Assembly: GCF_005886805.2 (NCBI RefSeq)
Contig: NZ_CP045429.1
Coordinates: forward strand, 3,752,501 to 3,816,500
DNA: 64,000 nt
DNA from: Pseudoalteromonas rubra
GTDB taxonomy: Bacteria > Pseudomonadota > Gammaproteobacteria > Enterobacterales > Alteromonadaceae
Reading direction: 5' to 3'
Part shown: in pieces, positions 16,509 to 25,151 of the stretch
Layout of the letters: every line of letters starts with the position of its first letter
How positions within the stretch are numbered: the first letter of the stretch is position 1
Position numbers and translations under genes: made by a program
The notes under the pieces: generated by a model
Databases searched by the model: none
What the model was told of the DNA's origin: nothing
The model's input: only the letters and a program-made list of their open reading frames with translations

Positions 16509-17684
16509 TTACTTAATTTCAACGCGGGCTGAGCGCATCACCACTTCATCATTCAGCTCAATGCCGATCCCTGGCGCTTCAGACACCTTAAACACGCCTT
16601 TTTCTGGCTGAGGATCCTGAAGACACAACTCACGGTTCCACTTCTTAATCGCATAAGTATGGTGCTCATGGATCAGGAAGTTAGGAATGGCCGTTTCCAG
16701 ATGCAGTGAGGCAGCCGTTGCAACAGGTCCGCCACACACGTGCGCCTGAATGCGAATATCAAAAATATCGGCGTAATCACAGACCTTTTTGGTCTCGGTA
16801 AAGCCACCACATAAACCAATATCCGGCTGTAATACATCAATACTCTGATCTTCAAAATAAGGACGAACATCCCAGCGATTATACAAACGCTCACCACCGG
16901 CTATCGGTACCGCGGTTTTGTTGGCGACTTTAGCATGCAGTGAGTGGTTCAGATAATTGACCGGCTCTTCGTAATACATACAGTCAAATTCTTCTGCAAT
17001 TTCTGCAATTTGAATTGCAGACGTGGCACCTGGCAAACTGTGGCATTCGAAAATGATATCCACTTCATCGCCCACGGCCTCGCGGATCGCCTGCATACGT
17101 GCCCGATACAGCTTCATTTCGCCGCGCGAGATCAATTTAGTGCGGTCGTAGTATGTATTGCCGTCTTTGTCGTACATGATAGGGTCGACTTTGACTGCAT
17201 CATATCCTTCTGCCAGCGCTTTGTGTGCTGCCTCAGCATATTCGTGAGGCTGTACCAACGCTTTGAATTCACTGTCCCAGTCAAACTGCAATTGCGACGC
17301 GTAAGTACGCAGCTCATCATTCACTTTACCGCCCAGCAACTGATATACAGGTAGGTTCAATGCCTTACCTTTGATGTCCCACAAGGCAGTATCAATGGCA
17401 CTCATGGCAGCATATACTACAGGTCCACCACCTAAGCCCCAGAAGCTCTCACGTAACATGCGAGCCCACAACATTTCGGTCTGAAATGGGTCATGGCCAA
17501 TTAAAAACGCTTCTGCCATTTCTTTGATCATGGCTGCAGCGGCACTGTGTCCCAGGTCGTAGGCCAGGCCCGCTTCACCCACACCTGAAATACCTTCATC
17601 GGTGTGGATGCGAACAAAAACCGGGGTCCAGGCAGGTCTGTCCGGACAGTGAATATCAAACACTTCGACACGATTAACTTTCAT
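16509..17684 (-). CDS. Enolase-superfamily (mandelate racemase/muconate lactonizing-like) sugar acid dehydratase
   Basis: 391 residues. The N-terminal capping domain runs to about residue 125 and ends with AIDTALWDIKGKALNLPVYQLLGG. The barrel then shows YDAVKVD, the metal-ligand strands IIFECHSLPG and YYEEPVNYL, GGERLYNRWD, QPDIGLCGG and a late QAHVCGGPVATAASLHLE with a candidate catalytic His. The ECH at the first ligand and the AHVCGGP strand point to the sugar-acid dehydratase group (D-mannonate/galactonate-type) more than to mandelate racemase. The adjacent class II aldolase, 8 bases upstream, suggests dehydration followed by cleavage of a sugar acid. Exact substrate unknown. Confidence 0.8.
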   Translation of the reverse strand: MKVNRVEVFDIHCPDRPAWTPVFVRIHTDEGISGVGEAGLAYDLGHSAAAAMIKEMAEAFLIGHDPFQTEMLWARMLRESFWGLGGGPVVYAAMSAIDTALWDIKGKALNLPVYQLLGGKVNDELRTYASQLQFDWDSEFKALVQPHEYAEAAHKALAEGYDAVKVDPIMYDKDGNTYYDRTKLISRGEMKLYRARMQAIREAVGDEVDIIFECHSLPGATSAIQIAEIAEEFDCMYYEEPVNYLNHSLHAKVANKTAVPIAGGERLYNRWDVRPYFEDQSIDVLQPDIGLCGGFTETKKVCDYADIFDIRIQAHVCGGPVATAASLHLETAIPNFLIHEHHTYAIKKWNRELCLQDPQPEKGVFKVSEAPGIGIELNDEVVMRSARVEIK

Positions 17685-17692
17685 TTTGACTC

Positions 17693-18460
17693 CTATTCGG
17701 CAAAGCCAGGATCCAGGCGGTATGCCTTTCTCAACATGGCGGGCCAGGCTAATTGGCCACCGGTGCTACCACTGTGCACCACTTTTGCCTGATTATAAAT
17801 ATTGTCCTGAATGGGCTGCGGCACTTCAATCGCCGAACGACCGGTCGCCTGGATCGCAACCTGGATCTCACAGGCACGTTGCAGATCATAGAAACGCATA
17901 AAGGCATCGCCGACCGTCGGCCCCACCGTTAAACCCCCATGGTTAACCAAGAGCATGTGGTTGGTAGTACCCAGATCATTCTGTAAGCGCGCTTTTTCAG
18001 CCTCATTCACGGCCAGGCCTTCATATTCGTGATAAGACAACGAAGGCAGCGAAAACATGCTGTGCTGACTAAGCGGCAACAGGCCCCCTTCCAGGCTCGC
18101 AACGGCAATGGTTTCTTTGGTATGCAGATGGATCACACAATGGGCATCTTCTCGTACTTCATGAATGGCACTGTGAATGGTAAAACCGGCCGGGTTTATT
18201 TCAAAAGGCGTGTCGTCCAGAATATTGCCTTGCAGGTCCACTTTCACCAGATTAGAAGCGGTAACCTCATCAAAACTCAGTCCAAATGCATTCACCAGAT
18301 AGTGATCTGTGCCTGGTAAACGGGCAGACATGTGTGTATAGATCAGGTCGCCCCAACGAAAATGCTCAATAAGACGATAGCACGCCGCCAAATCAACACG
18401 CAGTCGCCACTCTTGCTCACTGACTTTGTCTTTAAGATTGAGTTTCGGCAATTCAAACAT
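17693..18460 (-). CDS. Class II aldolase/adducin family protein
   Basis: About 255 residues. The Zn-ligand histidines are in CVIHLHTKET and in NHGGLTVG, and SARLPG and INPAGFTIHSAIHE are also typical. These enzymes cleave sugar phosphates or act as decarboxylases or epimerases; this longer form without a clear phosphate pocket may act on non-phosphorylated keto-acids. The ATG at 18460 has AAGGA at a good distance; the frame continues upstream to 18577 but overlaps the terminator of the next gene. It forms an operon with the dehydratase (8-base gap). Confidence 0.82.
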   Translation of the reverse strand: MFELPKLNLKDKVSEQEWRLRVDLAACYRLIEHFRWGDLIYTHMSARLPGTDHYLVNAFGLSFDEVTASNLVKVDLQGNILDDTPFEINPAGFTIHSAIHEVREDAHCVIHLHTKETIAVASLEGGLLPLSQHSMFSLPSLSYHEYEGLAVNEAEKARLQNDLGTTNHMLLVNHGGLTVGPTVGDAFMRFYDLQRACEIQVAIQATGRSAIEVPQPIQDNIYNQAKVVHSGSTGGQLAWPAMLRKAYRLDPGFAE

Positions 18461-18575
18461 GGCTGTTCCTTTTGTTATAAAGCCCAATATAATTTGGATG
18501 TATAGAAGTCTAAAACACTCACCTCCGGGATGCAATGATTCAATCCGGGAGAAAGCATAATCGTCGATGTGGATC

Positions 18576-18604
18576 AAAAAACCACCGGCAAGCGGTGGTT
18601 TTTT
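18576..18604 (-). terminator. Terminator after the cytochrome c gene
   Basis: Stem of twelve bases (six A, CCACCG / CGGTGG, T-run) with a 5-base loop, 17 bases beyond the cytochrome c stop on the minus strand. Because the stem is A/T-flanked on both sides it could work on either strand. Confidence 0.9.
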
Positions 18605-18621
18605 TTAATGTTGCCAGCCTA

Positions 18622-18942
18622 CTATAGTTTAGACAGGTAATCGGCAATGGCTTCCAGCTCTGCGTCAGACACGTTTGCAGTCATGGCTTTCATGGCTGCT
18701 GACATGCCATTGCTGCGCGCACCAGATTTGATGTCTTTCATCTGAGCCAGCAAATATTCTTTATTCTGGCCAGCCAGTTTAGGATATAAAGGCATGATAG
18801 GTGCTTTACCTTCTGCGCCATGACACGTCTGACACATCTTCGCCGTGTATAAAGCCTTACCATCGGCAGCACTGGCTGTACCGGCAGAAAGGGCAGCAAC
18901 GGCCAGACCACTGGCTAACATTAATTGTTTCATCTTGCTCAT
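18622..18942 (-). CDS. Periplasmic class I cytochrome c (c5/c553-like)
   Basis: 106 residues. A Sec signal peptide ends at ASA before ADGKALY (cleavage near residue 25). One heme site CQTCH is present, with the distal Met probably that in SNGMSAAMKAM, and a C-terminal helix AIADYLSKL. Small c-type cytochromes of this size shuttle electrons between quinol oxidoreductases and terminal oxidases or reductases. It stands alone with its own terminator, so its redox partner is not indicated. Confidence 0.9.
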   Translation of the reverse strand: MSKMKQLMLASGLAVAALSAGTASAADGKALYTAKMCQTCHGAEGKAPIMPLYPKLAGQNKEYLLAQMKDIKSGARSNGMSAAMKAMTANVSDAELEAIADYLSKL

Positions 18943-19043
18943 ATCTTTTCTCTTCTAATATAACGGATCAATTCAAGTGTAGTCTATGCCGCACTGTTAT
19001 CCATACGCCAATGACGGTGAGCATATGGATGCAGCCAGGATAC

Positions 19044-19586
19044 CTACCAAATCAGATCATCAGGCACTTCGAAGTCTGCATAAGGATCGTCTTCGTCCTT
19101 ATCACTCTGATCATCTTCCACGTGGAAGACAATGTACTTTTCATCGACTTCCGCAATCTTACGAGCAGGTTCATCCTGTAACACGTAGAACTGGCCTTCA
19201 AGTACGCAAATTGCCAGTCGACCTTTCGCCAAGGCTTGCTGCGTCTGGGCATTCACGTCCAGCTCTTTCACTTTGCTGTCATAAGTAAAGTTGAAAGTCA
19301 CATTGCCGCGAATCTCTTCCTGGTTATGGTGTTCCAGAATTTGCTTAACCCGGGCTACCTGTTCACGCTCTTTTAGCTCAGCCTGTTTAGCCTTATTCAG
19401 CTCTTCGGCTTTTTGCTGTTGTGCCTGTTTGGTTTGCTCAATGTGTTTTTGCAGATCACTGACGTCGCTGGTTGCACCTTTCTTTTTCTTTTTCTTCTGA
19501 GATTTGCGCTTTTCACTCTTCGCAATTTTCGCTTTGTGCTCGGTGGTCAGGCCCGCTTTCAAAAGTTGATCTTGTAGAGATCCCAT
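19044..19586 (-). CDS. yaiL: DUF2058 family protein (YaiL-like)
   Basis: 180 residues. It starts GSLQDQLLKAGLT, followed by a very basic lysine-rich stretch, then a long Glu/Gln/Lys-rich coiled coil (about residues 45-90) and a small beta-rich C-terminal domain with NVTFNFTYDSKVKEL and FYVLQDEPARKI, ending in an acidic tail. This is the DUF2058/YaiL layout. The function of the family is not established; the basic segment suggests nucleic-acid or ribosome association. It is a single-gene unit. Confidence 0.85.
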   Translation of the reverse strand: MGSLQDQLLKAGLTTEHKAKIAKSEKRKSQKKKKKKGATSDVSDLQKHIEQTKQAQQQKAEELNKAKQAELKEREQVARVKQILEHHNQEEIRGNVTFNFTYDSKVKELDVNAQTQQALAKGRLAICVLEGQFYVLQDEPARKIAEVDEKYIVFHVEDDQSDKDEDDPYADFEVPDDLIW

Positions 19587-19803
19587 AATGCCACTCCATA
19601 AATCTAGACTGACGCTATTTTAACGCAGTAGACGAATTTGACCACTGCTGCTGGCCGATACGGAAGAAAAATTTTATTAGCCAAAAATCTAGCAGAGTCT
19701 GAACTAAAAAATATGATTTACCGCAAGTTTTCTCTAATTGGCTTCGCAATTCCATTGTCTGACAGGCATAATTTGAGCGCTATTTGGTCATTGTGGATGC
19801 GTT

Positions 19804-20967
19804 ATGTCTCTGCCGCACTTATTGTTGTGCTCCATCGCCATTTTTTGCGTTTTATACGCACCCCAGCCGTTGTTGTCGGTGTTTGCACACCAGTATCAGA
19901 TAACACCAGCAAAATCTGGCATGCTCATGTCAGTAACTATGCTGCCACTGGCGATTGCCCCCATCTGCTACGGATTATTATTTACGAAACGTAATCCACT
20001 GAAGATCATTAAAGTGGTGATGCTACTGCTGGCACTGTGCTGCCTCGGGTTTGCGCTCAGCGGGCACTTTCAGTGGATGCTTGCAATACGCTTTGCTGAA
20101 GGGTTACTACTCCCGGCTGCGCTGACCGCCATGACGGGATACCTGGGACGCACCTACCAACACAGCCAGCTCAAACGCACGATGAGCTGGTACATTGGCA
20201 GCACCATAGTTGGCGGCTATCTGGGTCGTACACTGGCTGCCAACTTTGCCGTATGGTTCAATTGGCAAAGTTTTTATCTGCTTAATGCTGTGACGCTTGT
20301 GTTGTTGGCATGGTGGATCAAACCGGCGCGTGCTCAGGCGGTGAATAGTCAGGCAAATCATCCACTGGCTTATCTCAAGCCCTTAAAGCAGGAAAATCTG
20401 TTGAGCCTCTATGGCGCGGTATTTTGCATGTTTTTTTGCTTTGCGGCGCTGCTCAACTACCTGCCTTTCATTCTCAGCAATGACTATCAGGTAAGCGACC
20501 CTCGCCTGATTGGGTGGGTTTATACGGGATATCTGATCGGCGCGTGTTTGTCTCTGTCGACCCCACTACTGAGTAAGTTATCGACCTGTATGTGGCAGAT
20601 CCTCAGTGGCCTGTTTGCTTTATACTGCCTGACCATTTTGGGCATGCTCTGGCATCACTTTTGGCTATTTCTAGTGCTGTTTACTGTGTTTTGCGCCTGC
20701 ATGTTTATGATCCATGCCAATGCAGCCCCCCTGGCCAATCAACTCAGTAAAGCCGAAGCCACTGTAACCAATGGCGCCTACGTGTCTTTTTACTATTGTG
20801 GCGGCGCGCTGGGCTCTTATCTGCCAGGCATCATTTATCAGCGCTGGGGGCTGGTTTATTTCCTGCTAACGCTGCTGTTTGTGTGTAGCGGTGGTTTGCT
20901 GCTGGTGTGGCGGAATTATAGCCGAACACAGCCGAATAAAGCGGGCCTGGCACACAAATCGTCGTAG
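19804..20967 (+). CDS. MFS transporter (YnfM-like efflux permease)
   Basis: 387 residues with about twelve hydrophobic segments. The N-terminus HLLLCSIAIFCVLYAPQPLLSVF and the loop after it resemble the YnfM branch of the major facilitator superfamily, as does the segment RFAEGLLLPAALTAMTGYLGR. The half-way loop near residue 185 is short. Members export small molecules by proton antiport; substrates are mostly unknown. The last 6 bases separate it from a convergent gene, and no regulator lies beside it. Confidence 0.82.
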   Translation: MSLPHLLLCSIAIFCVLYAPQPLLSVFAHQYQITPAKSGMLMSVTMLPLAIAPICYGLLFTKRNPLKIIKVVMLLLALCCLGFALSGHFQWMLAIRFAEGLLLPAALTAMTGYLGRTYQHSQLKRTMSWYIGSTIVGGYLGRTLAANFAVWFNWQSFYLLNAVTLVLLAWWIKPARAQAVNSQANHPLAYLKPLKQENLLSLYGAVFCMFFCFAALLNYLPFILSNDYQVSDPRLIGWVYTGYLIGACLSLSTPLLSKLSTCMWQILSGLFALYCLTILGMLWHHFWLFLVLFTVFCACMFMIHANAAPLANQLSKAEATVTNGAYVSFYYCGGALGSYLPGIIYQRWGLVYFLLTLLFVCSGGLLLVWRNYSRTQPNKAGLAHKSS

Positions 20968-20973
20968 CCAGGG

Positions 20974-21489
20974 TCACACTGTCACGACCCGTTCTGGTAC
21001 AGTCAGCCACACAGGTTGATGACCAGTATGCTGCCAGAAACGCGTTAGATCAGCTAAAGACAGCACCCAGGTCTTGTCATTTTCGAAAGGGTGGCATTGC
21101 CACAGTACCGCGTCACTCAGTGCCTCATCCAGCCATAACTGGACGTGTTGCTCTGGGTCATTGGCAACCGCCAGCGCAGAGACACAGCCTGGTTTTATCC
21201 CTAAATACTGCTGAAGCCGACTATCAGAAGCAAACCCAAGCCGGGATAAATCTTGTTGTTTGGACAAAGCCTTGAGGTCAATTTGTTTATCTGCTGTGGT
21301 GATCAACAAAATATGTTGTCGGCCATAATTGTCGCGTAAAAAGAGGTTTTTCAAGCGTGTGCCGGTGCGTTCAAGTGCCAACTTGTCAGCATCCTGACAG
21401 GTTGCCAAAGGGGGATGCCGATAAGCCTGATAAATGATGTCCAACTTATGAAGCAACGCCGCCAATTGAGAGACTGTCAGCGTACTCAT
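20974..21489 (-). CDS. YbaK/ProX-type aminoacyl-tRNA deacylase (PrdX-like)
   Basis: About 171 residues from the ATG at 21489. The YbaK fold is indicated by YRHPPLATCQDADKL, GTRLKNLFLRDNYGR and the Gly-rich segment LGIKPGCVSALAVAN. Free-standing proteins of this type (PrdX/ProXp) hydrolyse alanine mischarged on tRNA-Pro and similar errors. Its start overlaps the stop of the upstream lipoprotein gene by ATGA, indicating translational coupling with a protein that has no obvious relation to editing. Confidence 0.8.
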   Translation of the reverse strand: MSTLTVSQLAALLHKLDIIYQAYRHPPLATCQDADKLALERTGTRLKNLFLRDNYGRQHILLITTADKQIDLKALSKQQDLSRLGFASDSRLQQYLGIKPGCVSALAVANDPEQHVQLWLDEALSDAVLWQCHPFENDKTWVLSLADLTRFWQHTGHQPVWLTVPERVVTV

Positions 21490-21878
21490 TGACAAATACC
21501 ACGTAACTGCACGCTGCGGTCGCGCCAAAACACCTGCTCTATCTTGTAGCCGGACTCACAGTAATGGGCATCACTGAGTGCTTTTTTAAGCCTGACAACG
21601 GCTTCGTCTTCCAATTTGAGTTTCATCTCAGACGAGTCTTCGACCCTTTGCTGATCCGCAAAGCGTTTTAAGTCGCGCCGGGATACCGGCTTACTGGTAT
21701 CCAAATTCATTTGTGGAGTGGCTTTAACCGTGACGACAAACGCAAACTCGTCCTGCCCTTTCGCATTAACGCGTTGATGTAGTTGTTGACTTTCGACTTC
21801 CAGAAGTGGCACCTCCGGTTTACTGCTACAAGCACTGAGCAGCAATACGGCACCAAGCAGTAGACTCGCACGTATCAT
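21486..21878 (-). CDS. Small lipoprotein of unknown function
   Basis: 130 residues from the ATG at 21878. A lipoprotein signal peptide MIRASLLLGAVLLLSAC ends in the lipobox LSAC. The mature part has EFAFVVTVKA, a basic RRDLKRF helix and two Cys near the C-terminus (HYCESGY and RGICQ) that could form a disulfide. I do not recognise a named family. An upstream extension to 21947 is possible but gives a non-signal-like start. It is coupled to the ProX-like gene. Confidence 0.7.
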   Translation of the reverse strand: MIRASLLLGAVLLLSACSSKPEVPLLEVESQQLHQRVNAKGQDEFAFVVTVKATPQMNLDTSKPVSRRDLKRFADQQRVEDSSEMKLKLEDEAVVRLKKALSDAHYCESGYKIEQVFWRDRSVQLRGICQ

Positions 21879-22006
21879 AAATTTCTCTGTATTTTTTGCC
21901 CAGTGTATCAAAGCAACGCAGTTATTTGGCAAGTTTTTTATGACCAAGACTTGACGCTGAGTAGCGAAATGTTTTAAATTCTCACCGTCAAATCGACACC
22001 GGAAGT

Positions 22007-22082
22007 GGGGCTATAGCTCAGCTGGGAGAGCGCCTGCCTTGCACGCAGGAGGTCAGCAGTTCGATCCTGCTTAGCTCCACCA
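22007..22082 (+). tRNA. tRNA-Ala (anticodon TGC)
   Basis: A complete 76-base cloverleaf: acceptor GGGGCTA/TAGCTCC, D arm GCTC/GAGC, anticodon stem CCTGC/GCAGG with loop CTTGCAC (anticodon TGC), and T arm with TTCGATC. CCA is encoded. It is a solitary gene, not inside an rRNA operon spacer within this window. Confidence 0.98.
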
Positions 22083-22175
22083 CTTTCCGCCTTTCTTTTA
22101 TACCTCTTTATCCATAATCTGGTTGTTATCAGCGCATTAAACTATGTAGTGGGTCATCCTTGCCCCCATAAAAAA

Positions 22176-23423
22176 TCAACTTCTGATCTGGCCGTCGCCA
22201 TTCACCAGGTATTTTTCAGTCGTCAAAGATTCCAGCCCCATCGGACCGTAAGCATGCAACTTGGTTGTTGCGATACCAATTTCTGCGCCCAACCCAAGCT
22301 GACCACCATCACTGAACCGTGATGAAGCATTCACCATGACTACCGAAGCATCAACGCTGCGCTGAAACAAGTCCGCAGTCTGCATATCCTGCGTACAGAT
22401 CACTTCGGTGTGATGACTGCCAAAACGATCAATGTGTGCCACAGCCGCCTTGAAATCAGCCACTTGTTTAATGGCAATCTCCAGGCTCAGGTACTCTTCA
22501 CCAAACTCATCATCCGCTAACACTGTAGCATTGTCGAAGTAGCCGGCACTCGCCTGATCGGCATTGATCTTAACACCGCGCTGCTGCAAAGCCTCTGCGG
22601 CTTGTGGTAAAAACTGCTCAGCAATGTCCTGATGGACAATCAGCCCTTCAAGTGCGTTACATACGCCTGTGCGTTGGGTTTTACCGTTAAGTAGCAACTG
22701 CAGCGCCTTATCAAGATCCGCATCCTTATCGACATACAGATGACATACCCCTTTAAAATGCTGGATCACCGGCACGGTACTATTTTGGGTCACAAACTGG
22801 ATCAGGCCTTCACCACCGCGCGGGATGATCAGATCAATGTAGTCTTTTTGCTGCATTAGCTCCATCATCAGGCTACGGTCCGGATCGGGGATCACGCTAA
22901 TCAAAGCCTTAGGCAGATCATGGGCTTCCAGCACGGTATGTAGCACAGAGGCAATTTCAAGCGAGCTTTGCAGTGCCTCTTTACCGCCGCGCAGGATCAC
23001 CCCATTACCCGATTTAAAGCATAACGCACCAGCATCTGCTGTCACATTTGGGCGAGCTTCATAAATCATACAGACGACCCCCAGAGGCACCCGCATTTTT
23101 CGGATCTCAATGCCATTGGGTCGTGAGCCTAGATCACGCACTGTACCAACCGGATCGGGTAATTCGATAATGGTTTCAATTCCCTGTGCCATATCTTCAA
23201 TGCGCTCTGGCGTGAGTGTCAGGCGATCAACCATCGCAGCGGGCAACTGATTATCACGTGCCGCTGCCAGATCCCGTTGGTTAGCATCAATGATTGCATC
23301 CATATTGGCTCTGAGCGCGCCTGCCATACCACGCAATACCGCGTCTTTTTGGGTGCTGGATAAAAGCGCCAGAGTTTTTGCCGCCTGTGCGGCATTATGT
23401 GCAATGTCTGTAATTAAGCTCAT
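22176..23423 (-). CDS. proA: Gamma-glutamyl phosphate reductase
   Basis: 415 residues, matching E. coli ProA. The catalytic Cys lies in KTQRTGVCNALEGL; NAD(P)-binding and ALDH-fold motifs such as YEARPNVTADAGALC, NGVILRGGKEA and IIPRGGEGLI are clear. It reduces glutamyl-5-phosphate to the semialdehyde in proline synthesis. Its ATG overlaps the proB stop (ATGA), so the two are translated together and probably work as a complex that channels the labile phosphate. Confidence 0.97.
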   Translation of the reverse strand: MSLITDIAHNAAQAAKTLALLSSTQKDAVLRGMAGALRANMDAIIDANQRDLAAARDNQLPAAMVDRLTLTPERIEDMAQGIETIIELPDPVGTVRDLGSRPNGIEIRKMRVPLGVVCMIYEARPNVTADAGALCFKSGNGVILRGGKEALQSSLEIASVLHTVLEAHDLPKALISVIPDPDRSLMMELMQQKDYIDLIIPRGGEGLIQFVTQNSTVPVIQHFKGVCHLYVDKDADLDKALQLLLNGKTQRTGVCNALEGLIVHQDIAEQFLPQAAEALQQRGVKINADQASAGYFDNATVLADDEFGEEYLSLEIAIKQVADFKAAVAHIDRFGSHHTEVICTQDMQTADLFQRSVDASVVMVNASSRFSDGGQLGLGAEIGIATTKLHAYGPMGLESLTTEKYLVNGDGQIRS

Positions 23424-24511
23424 GAATTTCTTTCCTCAAATACGGCAATATCATTTTGTGAGATAACAGGCCCGATACTATTTTGAACCTGTTCGGTCAC
23501 TATATCTTTATCCTGCTGGGCAATAAAATTAAGCAAACAGCTACTATAATTACAGCTTGCTTTTGCCAACTTCTGTCCATCTTCGCTCCTGACCAGTACG
23601 GTTTCACCTGCTGAAAAATCACCATTGACGGCAACGATGTCATCACAGCTCAATGCGTCAAACTGGCCAGCTTCAACAATCAACTCCCCCTGCTCTGACG
23701 CGGTGTGTGTCATCCAGTGCAGCGCTTCATGCATAGGTGTGTCATAAGGCAGAAAACGTGTTCCTGGGTTAGCACCATTAAGCAATTCAGTGAAGGTATC
23801 TTCGTTAAACCCGTTCACGATATAAGTCACAATACCATGAGAGGTGGCTTTTTCCGCCGCTTGTAACTTAGTTTTCATGCCTCCGGTGCCAACACTGCTG
23901 GTCGGGCCGCCCGTCATTGCATAAATCTCTGGGGTGAGTTCACCCACCGTATCTAACAACCTGGCATCCGCGTTTTTATTCGGGTCTTTGTCATACAAGC
24001 CATTCACATCTGAACAGATGATCAGGCAATCTGCGTCCGCTGCTGCCGCAACCATCGCTGACAAGTTGTCGTTATCACCAACCTTTAGCGCATCCGTTGT
24101 CACCGCATCATTCTCGTTGATAATAGGCAGGATCCCTTGCTCCAGTAAAGTGAACAATGTTTCACGAATACTGTTGTATCGATCGCGGTCTCGTAAATCA
24201 CCATGGGTTAGCAATAACTGAGCTGAAGGAAAGTCAAAAAAACGCTCCCAAGTCGAGATCATTTCGGTCTGCCCTGCCGCTGCCATGGCCTTTTTTACCG
24301 CTACCGAACTTTTATCTTTGTTCTTAAACAAGTGCGACCCTGCGGCCACGGCGCCGGATGACACCAGTAGCACCTCTTTGCCTTTGGCACGGCACTGTAC
24401 AATGAACTGAGCAATGTTCAGCAGGTAGCGAGAACGACAGCCATCCTGCTCTGGCGCAATTAACGCACTGCCGATTTTTATCACGATGCGTTGAGATGTT
24501 TCGATTGACAT
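23420..24511 (-). CDS. proB: Glutamate 5-kinase
   Basis: 363 residues. The amino-acid kinase domain has RIVIKIGSALI at the N-terminus, LLVSSGAVAAG, NENDAV and the GTGGMKTKLQAA loop. A C-terminal PUA domain starts near residue 275 (DALSCDDIVAVNGDFSAG). It makes gamma-glutamyl phosphate, the first and proline-inhibited step of proline synthesis. First gene of proBA, preceded by about 640 bases of non-coding DNA. Confidence 0.97.
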   Translation of the reverse strand: MSIETSQRIVIKIGSALIAPEQDGCRSRYLLNIAQFIVQCRAKGKEVLLVSSGAVAAGSHLFKNKDKSSVAVKKAMAAAGQTEMISTWERFFDFPSAQLLLTHGDLRDRDRYNSIRETLFTLLEQGILPIINENDAVTTDALKVGDNDNLSAMVAAAADADCLIICSDVNGLYDKDPNKNADARLLDTVGELTPEIYAMTGGPTSSVGTGGMKTKLQAAEKATSHGIVTYIVNGFNEDTFTELLNGANPGTRFLPYDTPMHEALHWMTHTASEQGELIVEAGQFDALSCDDIVAVNGDFSAGETVLVRSEDGQKLAKASCNYSSCLLNFIAQQDKDIVTEQVQNSIGPVISQNDIAVFEERNS

Positions 24512-25151
24512 GTTTTTTCCGTTTTACCTTTTATCCTCATGCGCGCAGCACCTTGATTGATACTACAACACGCCTTAGTCAGCTTACGCGACCACAAAAG
24601 ATAAGATAACAACGGCTTCGAAATACCCGCTCACACGAATACAACACGTATTTCGAAACGACATACAACCAGACCCCTAACAAGCATGCACTGAATAATT
24701 CAGAACTGGCAAGCAACTGTGGCTGCGAAAACTAAGAAAGATTGATTGTGACCAAAGAGCCTTGCTCCGCTGGTCGAGCCGTTTTTTGCAGGCTCACCAT
24801 GGTTTGGTGTGGCAAAAAAGGCCTGATCGCAATGAATAATTGCGCACATGAGTAGATTGATGATGGGCGCGTAGCCCGCTCGAATAAACGCTTATTACCT
24901 TAACGCAGATGACAGGGGCATTGCAACCCTTGCAGATATAGGTGCTTTATGGTCGCCATAAGTGTAATTGATAGTCTATAAATATCACCATATTATGACC
25001 AAAAATCAGCGTCACTTATTGGATGGACACACTGTAAAAAAAGTCATGCTTGTTGCTATTTCGAGCAGAACTAACACTTTATTTGTTGTTTGACTGTGCT
25101 ATAACCAAGCAAACACTATAATTACATTTACCCCAACTTGTGGGAGCAGCT
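24512..25151. other. Long non-coding gap between proB and the antiporter gene
   Basis: About 640 bases with no convincing gene on either strand. It holds the inverted repeat TTCGAAATAC (24617-24626) / GTATTTCGAA (24648-24657) with a 21-base loop, a short palindrome TTATGG-TCG-CCATAA (24947-24961), and a GGGC-GCGTA-GCCC hairpin near 24868. A TATAAT box (25117-25122) stands about 30 bases before the antiporter start, without a good -35. The divergent promoters of proBA and the antiporter must be here; a small RNA or gene remnant is possible. Confidence 0.45.
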
